Source: an uncultured Gammaproteobacteria bacterium | GTDB lineage: Bacteria; Pseudomonadota; Gammaproteobacteria; SZUA-140 | Direction: 5' to 3' | NCBI GenBank assembly: GCA_945787585.1 | Contig: CALZIG010000205.1 | Location: forward strand, 1 to 9,360 | Length of the DNA stretch: 9,360 nucleotides | In this document: positions 5,549 to 9,360 of the stretch, one piece after another | Position numbering within the stretch: the first letter of the stretch is position 1 | How the letters are laid out: the number at the start of each line of letters is the position of its first letter | Made by a program: the position numbers and the translations under genes | The notes under the pieces: generated by a model | The model's input: the letters and a program-made list of their open reading frames with translations, nothing else | Databases searched by the model: none | Told to the model about the DNA's origin: nothing

Positions 5549-7693
5549 TCAGTAATAGTCATCACGCATCCATTCATCCTCCTCCTTGAGAATAGTAGCT
5601 TGGGTAGCGACCACTTGTGACATAACAACGAGTCCCTGTTGCTTGGGTAGATACTTGTCAATCGCGGCATGTGTTTTGACCCACTCTTGCATGTCTTCTA
5701 TTGCAGCAGGTAAGTCATTCAATAGCTTCTCATAGAAAGAGAAATGGTATGCCAGCGCATGTGCGCAGGTCATCCCTTGCGGACGATCTAGGAAGTTACA
5801 TTGTGGTAGCTTGCTGTACTTTTTGCCCCACCTCATACCCCCTAGGTAAAACACATTCCATTTCTTATCTTTGAGTTCTGTTATGCTCTGGCGCAAGTAA
5901 TCGAGGGTCTTTTCATGGAACATGACGTCATCTTCCAGCACCAGAACATTACGATATCCCTTATCCCTGGCTTCCTCGACAATCTTTCGATGTGACAGGG
6001 CACAGCCGACGTGGTGTGACTCCGAGGTTTCAATAGCTTCGAAGCGCTTAATCCTGTGCAGTATCCCCAGTCGTTGTAAGCGTCTTTGTAGGCTCAGCCA
6101 GCGCTCGTTTTCACCTGCTAGATTGATGCAGTAGATTGCTTCAAAAAAATCAAATGGGTTGTTCTGCTCATTAGAAATTTGTTCGAGTACTCGTCCAATC
6201 GTTTCTGCACTGACGTACTCCCTAAAATGTTCGCATACATCATCAGTATCGAGTCCAACATCCTCAAATCCGATTAGGTAAATTCGGATACGATCTTCCC
6301 ATAGATTGTCGTAAGGTGCTCCCCTAGGACGGGCAAAACGATGCATCCATCTCAGAAAGGGTAGGCAAAGCGTTCTGCTCTTGGCATTGCGGAATTTCTG
6401 GTGGATATACCCCTCCTCGCCACCGAAGCCGCGGAAACGGGGGTTATAGCCCTGCCAGGCAGTTTTTCTGCATGCCGCAAGGCCCATTCCCTGCATCGGG
6501 ATATCAAAAGGCTCATTATCTGGGTCCAGTCCGCGCTCATCCAATCCCCAGATACCGAACATACCCTGCTTCCACACCGGATTAAAATGTGTCGATATAC
6601 TTCGCATGTCCTCATCTAACAATGGGCCCTGCAGTAGATCGGGTGATCCTGGATTGGCCTCGAAGTACTCGATCAGTTTGCGAATGGCGCCCGACTCGAT
6701 AAATACATGCGAATCTATGCACATGACGTAGTCGGTGCACGCTTCACGGAAAACGAAATCCCTAACAGCTGTTCCACGAATCTCGTTATTGGCTACATAT
6801 CGACATCCCTCTACCTTTTCTGCGAGGGTCTGCAGGTGATTGGCGCATACTCCGTTCGGATTATTGTCGACAATTAGGATCTCCGTTTCATCTGTTACCT
6901 CTGGATGGAACAAACGGAGCGCCTGCACTGTGAAGTAGACGCCATCATAGTCATCGTAAGTTGCCATACCAATGGTGAGTTTCTTCCTCACCGTTTTGTC
7001 GGGTACATATACCTTGTCCGTTTCATGTGAACCGGGGGAGAACAATTCACCGATACGCTGTCGGTCTTGTGGTCCGATTTCGGGTCGGGGTGTTACCTGA
7101 AAGTTCGGCGGTAGGATGATCGCCGAGGAGGCATGTTTTAGCCGTCCAATGTCGGTTGTAAATACAAGATCAAAACCCGTTGCATCGCCGTTGCCTGTTT
7201 CATCGAGAAGAACAGATAAAACTGCTAGTGAATTTTTATATCCGTCTGTTTTGCAGCTGCTGACAACGAGAATATCCGGTTGTTCGTCCGGTGTGACAAT
7301 CAGAATATCGACCCATTCGGAAAAGAGATTCAGAAAGAAATTGTCATGGATATCGAACGAATCATTAAAACCAGTGAAACCCATGCCTAATACAGGCCTA
7401 AGAAGCGTGGGTTTTAGTTCAACTAGTCCCCGGTGGAACAACTGTTTGATGGTATCTGAAAGCACCATGTCCAGCTTGCCAGCAGTCTCATGGCTTGCCT
7501 GGTAAAGCTCTTCAACCATAAACTTCAACGACCTGGAGCCGTCACAGAGCTGATAGATGATTGCTGCAGTTGTATTGAGGGCGAGCCCACTCATGTTTCC
7601 CGGTGGATGGGCAATCAACTGGTCATCGGACCAATGCATCAGCCACTTGCCCTTACGGGTCGGTTTTAACGAGGAAGGCAGGAGGATTTTCAT
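5549..7693 (-). CDS. multidomain glycosyltransferase: PqqD-like + GT2-type + GT25
   Basis: This 714-residue protein combines several modules. Residues 7-93 are PqqD-like (LALNTTAAIIYQLCDG at 37-52, then FMVEEL and the final helix LFHRGLVEL). Residues about 100-235 resemble the N-terminal half of GT10 fucosyltransferases (GFNDSFDIHDNFFLNLFSEW, then PDILVVSS), a weak match. Residues 238-470 are a GT-A domain starting KLTIGMATYDD, with VDNN and an acidic motif D327-S-H329 (CIDSHVF) in the place of DXD, and a later RGFGGEEGYI segment. Residues 518-700 are GT25-like, with YCINLAGENERW, CALSHRKIVEEA and LEDDVMF (E587-D588-D589). DSH instead of DXD recalls polypeptide GalNAc-transferases. No membrane segment or signal peptide is seen, so it should act in the cytoplasm. 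It follows the small exported protein gene after 97 bases and a probable attenuator. Confidence 0.82.
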   Translation of the reverse strand: MKILLPSSLKPTRKGKWLMHWSDDQLIAHPPGNMSGLALNTTAAIIYQLCDGSRSLKFMVEELYQASHETAGKLDMVLSDTIKQLFHRGLVELKPTLLRPVLGMGFTGFNDSFDIHDNFFLNLFSEWVDILIVTPDEQPDILVVSSCKTDGYKNSLAVLSVLLDETGNGDATGFDLVFTTDIGRLKHASSAIILPPNFQVTPRPEIGPQDRQRIGELFSPGSHETDKVYVPDKTVRKKLTIGMATYDDYDGVYFTVQALRLFHPEVTDETEILIVDNNPNGVCANHLQTLAEKVEGCRYVANNEIRGTAVRDFVFREACTDYVMCIDSHVFIESGAIRKLIEYFEANPGSPDLLQGPLLDEDMRSISTHFNPVWKQGMFGIWGLDERGLDPDNEPFDIPMQGMGLAACRKTAWQGYNPRFRGFGGEEGYIHQKFRNAKSRTLCLPFLRWMHRFARPRGAPYDNLWEDRIRIYLIGFEDVGLDTDDVCEHFREYVSAETIGRVLEQISNEQNNPFDFFEAIYCINLAGENERWLSLQRRLQRLGILHRIKRFEAIETSESHHVGCALSHRKIVEEARDKGYRNVLVLEDDVMFHEKTLDYLRQSITELKDKKWNVFYLGGMRWGKKYSKLPQCNFLDRPQGMTCAHALAYHFSFYEKLLNDLPAAIEDMQEWVKTHAAIDKYLPKQQGLVVMSQVVATQATILKEEDEWMRDDYY

Positions 7694-7732
7694 GTTCCAA
7701 TTAATTTGGAAATCACGATTTACTTACAGTCC

Positions 7733-7761
7733 ATAACAAAAGGCGACCATGGTTGGTAGCC
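7733..7761 (-). terminator. weak intrinsic terminator or attenuator inside the operon
   Basis: On the minus strand GGCTACCA (7761-7754) and TGGTCGCC (7749-7742) form an 8-bp stem with one mismatch and a 4-base loop (ACCA). The T-rich tail TTTTGTT (7741-7735) follows directly. It lies between the stop of the small exported protein gene and the start of the large glycosyltransferase gene. A leaky terminator here would make more of the first product than of the enzymes. Confidence 0.5.
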
Positions 7762-7790
7762 CGCTATATTGTCACACAGATGCTTTCAAA

Positions 7791-8387
7791 TCATCGTGGT
7801 GTGGTTGGCGGCGGTGGATCTATTGGTGGATCTAGTGCACAAGTGCCGGTAATAGGAGTTGCCTCGTAACTCGTCGGTGTGCCACCGTCTATTGTTACCG
7901 CGCCATTGATCTTATTTGCTGTTTCATCGTAGGCACCTGTTACACTTACATCGTGGTTACCACCACTAGCCTGGTTAGGTGACATTGTCATAAAGAAGTT
8001 GAGAGCTGCACTACCCGTATACAACCACCAGTCGGATTCGATTATTACTTGTACATTTGCCACACCATTAACCACGTTTATACAAACCGCGAAACTTAAA
8101 CCACCAGCGTGCGCCTGCGGGATAAGATACTCCAGTAGATCTGTAACACCGAAAACATTGATAGGTGTCGAATATGAACCGTTGAGAGCCGAAGGCTGGG
8201 CATGTACAGGGAGTATGACCGAGTCGATGACAGGCTTGGTCCATTCTTTCTGTAACGTGGTCGCACCGACGAACATGCCACCGCCGGCTAAGATCTGTTT
8301 CAGCCTCTTGCGCCGGTCCTCGTTACTCTCTGACTCGGTGTTTTTACCAGCTCTTTCCGAATCATCAGGCTTCTTGCTGTCTGACAT
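7791..8387 (-). CDS. exported-type protein with Tat-like/leader-like N-terminus; candidate modified substrate
   Basis: This 198-residue protein is not an enzyme I recognise. Residues 1-24 are charged and polar. A twin-arginine-like stretch, RRKRLK (25-30), is followed by a short hydrophobic part (ILAGGGMFVGATT, 32-44) and then EWTKPVIDSVILPVHAQ (48-64). The VHA/Q step fits signal peptidase I cleavage after A63. The W-x-K-P-V-(I/V)-x-S-V-x-L-P-x-H-A pattern recurs, from memory, at the N-terminus of many small hypothetical proteins in proteobacteria, where it reads like a leader. A second IPQAHAG occurs near residues 90-96. The rest is rich in G, N, S, T, V and A, looks beta-rich, has two cysteines (in FAVCINVV and GTCALDPP) and ends in a proline-rich PPIDPPPPTTPR tail. 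GGGAG-like GGGAG (8396-8392) lies four bases before the ATG. It is the first gene of the operon and the best candidate substrate for the three PqqD-domain enzymes (inference). Confidence 0.75.
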   Translation of the reverse strand: MSDSKKPDDSERAGKNTESESNEDRRKRLKQILAGGGMFVGATTLQKEWTKPVIDSVILPVHAQPSALNGSYSTPINVFGVTDLLEYLIPQAHAGGLSFAVCINVVNGVANVQVIIESDWWLYTGSAALNFFMTMSPNQASGGNHDVSVTGAYDETANKINGAVTIDGGTPTSYEATPITGTCALDPPIDPPPPTTPR

Positions 8388-8429
8388 GCTACTCCCGTAA
8401 ATCGTGAATCGTTATCTGCAAACTATTTA

Positions 8430-8458
8430 ATACTATGTTAGCTCCTCTGATATGTAAA
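8430..8458 (-). promoter_or_regulatory. candidate sigma70 promoter of the PqqD-domain operon
   Basis: On the minus strand TTTACA (8458-8453, five of six to TTGACA) is followed by exactly 17 bases and TAGTAT (8435-8430, four of six to TATAAT). The predicted start of transcription would be about 35 bases before the start codon of the exported-type protein. It lies in the 124-base divergent gap. Confidence 0.5.
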
Positions 8459-8511
8459 TCGCCAGATTCATGACTTCAATGTGCTCCCCTTGATTCAGTG
8501 GGCGAGATACA

Positions 8512-9360
8512 ATGAGCGGCTATTTAGACTCTCGTGGAAGCAGGCAGGCAATGAAACCGGTCGCTCTTTACCTCCCTGTCGGACCCGACGTCACATTGCT
8601 TGAGGCAAACCTGGATTACTACTCAAATCTCGGTGTATCCCGCATCCTGCTAAGCGTCCATCTGAGAGATGAATGGTCTGACGGATTTCTCGAAAGGATA
8701 TCTAAAACGATTAAAGACCACCCCGCTGAGATTGCTCAGATTTACCAGGGGGTGTCTATTGACAATAGGTCACGATATATCAATGTTACGCGCGAGCACT
8801 GCAATAAAGATGACTGGGTGATCATCGCTGATCTGGATGAATTTCATGAATTTTCTATGCCTCTCCCAGATGTTGTTTCGTTATGTGAATCGCAAAACTA
8901 TGACTATGTCACAGGGCAATTTTTGGATCGCGTCGGGTTTGATGGGAAACTGATTGAATACACCGGAAACATCTGGGATTGCTTTCCAATTGGAATGCGT
9001 CTTACGCGAAAGATTCTAGATGATGATGCCCCAAAAGTTGTACTGGCGCGGGCAGAAATTGGCATTAAAGAAGGACATCACTACGCACTTGATGGTATGC
9101 GTTACCCAGGTAATGAATGTGCCGCGATTGTTCACCATTTCAAGTGGGATGCTAGTGTTCTTGTACGTGCCAACCACATGTATAAAGTTCTAGCGGATGC
9201 TGGTAATGACTGGTGCATCGAATACTTAAAGCTGTTGGCGTACTTCGAGAAAAATAACGGCCATATTTGCATCGATGACACAACGCTAGATGCCTACTGG
9301 CCAGGCTACATGCGAACAGAATGTCATGCGCAAGTGGGTTTGCAGGATATTTATAAGGAT
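8512..9360 (+). CDS. divergent glycosyltransferase with DLDEF motif, N-terminal part (cut by right edge)
   Basis: An open frame from ATG 8512-8514 runs 283 codons to the right edge without a stop. From residue 14 it reads MKPVALYLPVGPDVTLLEAN, then LDYYSNLGVSRILLSVHL, the usual opening of Glyco_tranf_2_4/GT92-like GT-A glycosyltransferases. KDDWVIIADLDEFHEF holds the D107-L-D109-E-F motif for metal and nucleotide-sugar binding. Later VHHFKWDASVLVRA resembles the conserved histidine-containing segment of the family. The start is uncertain. The ATG at 8551 gives a product beginning at the family-like MKPVALYL, while 8512 adds 13 residues; neither has a strong ribosome binding site, and an in-frame TGA at 8491 excludes earlier starts. 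No PqqD-like domain is seen in the visible part. It is transcribed away from the operon and may add another sugar to the same glycan. Confidence 0.8.
   Translation, partial: MSGYLDSRGSRQAMKPVALYLPVGPDVTLLEANLDYYSNLGVSRILLSVHLRDEWSDGFLERISKTIKDHPAEIAQIYQGVSIDNRSRYINVTREHCNKDDWVIIADLDEFHEFSMPLPDVVSLCESQNYDYVTGQFLDRVGFDGKLIEYTGNIWDCFPIGMRLTRKILDDDAPKVVLARAEIGIKEGHHYALDGMRYPGNECAAIVHHFKWDASVLVRANHMYKVLADAGNDWCIEYLKLLAYFEKNNGHICIDDTTLDAYWPGYMRTECHAQVGLQDIYKD

Noticed and set aside
7116..7505. 129-residue open frame on the plus strand
   Set aside because: It lies wholly inside the large glycosyltransferase gene on the other strand; no recognisable motif and no ribosome binding site.
7999..8400. 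133-residue open frame on the plus strand
   Set aside because: It is the antisense of the small exported protein gene, has no family-like motif, and its composition follows from the complementary coding strand.
8388..8511. A plus-strand promoter for the divergent glycosyltransferase
   Set aside because: TACAAT overlaps the first possible start codon, and TTGATT lies only 12 bases before it; no properly spaced box pair was found.

Overview
The window looks like an accessory surface-glycan locus from a proteobacterium, most likely an environmental gammaproteobacterium. That assignment is inference. It rests on the protein families, the IS91-type remnant, the palindromic repeats and the style of the exported protein's N-terminus; no taxonomic marker gene is present.

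Left part (1-2006), minus strand: the N-terminal 305 residues of a Wzx/PST-type polysaccharide flippase that runs off the left edge, preceded by a SAM-dependent methyltransferase. Between 2007 and 3338 there is no intact gene. This stretch is a scrapyard holding a decayed IS91-type transposase (about 2233-2600), a MITE-like interspersed repeat flanked by 27-bp direct repeats (2664-2909), nested palindromes with GGGGACA/TGTCCCC arms (2933-3037), and a frameshifted PIN-domain toxin remnant (about 3092-3396).

Central part (3339-8387), minus strand, transcribed right to left: a candidate sigma70 promoter (8430-8458); a 198-aa exported-type protein with a Tat-like or leader-like N-terminus; a probable weak terminator or attenuator (7733-7761); and then three enzymes. 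These are a 714-aa multidomain glycosyltransferase, a 377-aa PIG-L-type deacetylase and a 335-aa GT32-type glycosyltransferase. Each of the three carries a PqqD-like winged-helix domain (the RiPP recognition element, RRE, fold), at the N-terminus of the first and the C-terminus of the other two. The last two genes are translationally coupled.

Right part (8512-9360), plus strand: a divergently transcribed glycosyltransferase with a DLDEF motif, cut by the right edge.

Working model (inference): the small exported protein is the substrate. Its conserved-looking N-terminal segment would be held by the three PqqD-like domains while sugars are added, extended and deacetylated on the protein, followed by export. 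This would be a leader-guided protein glycosylation system rather than ordinary polysaccharide synthesis. Nothing in the window proves that the PqqD-like domains bind this protein, and they could instead serve a substrate encoded elsewhere.
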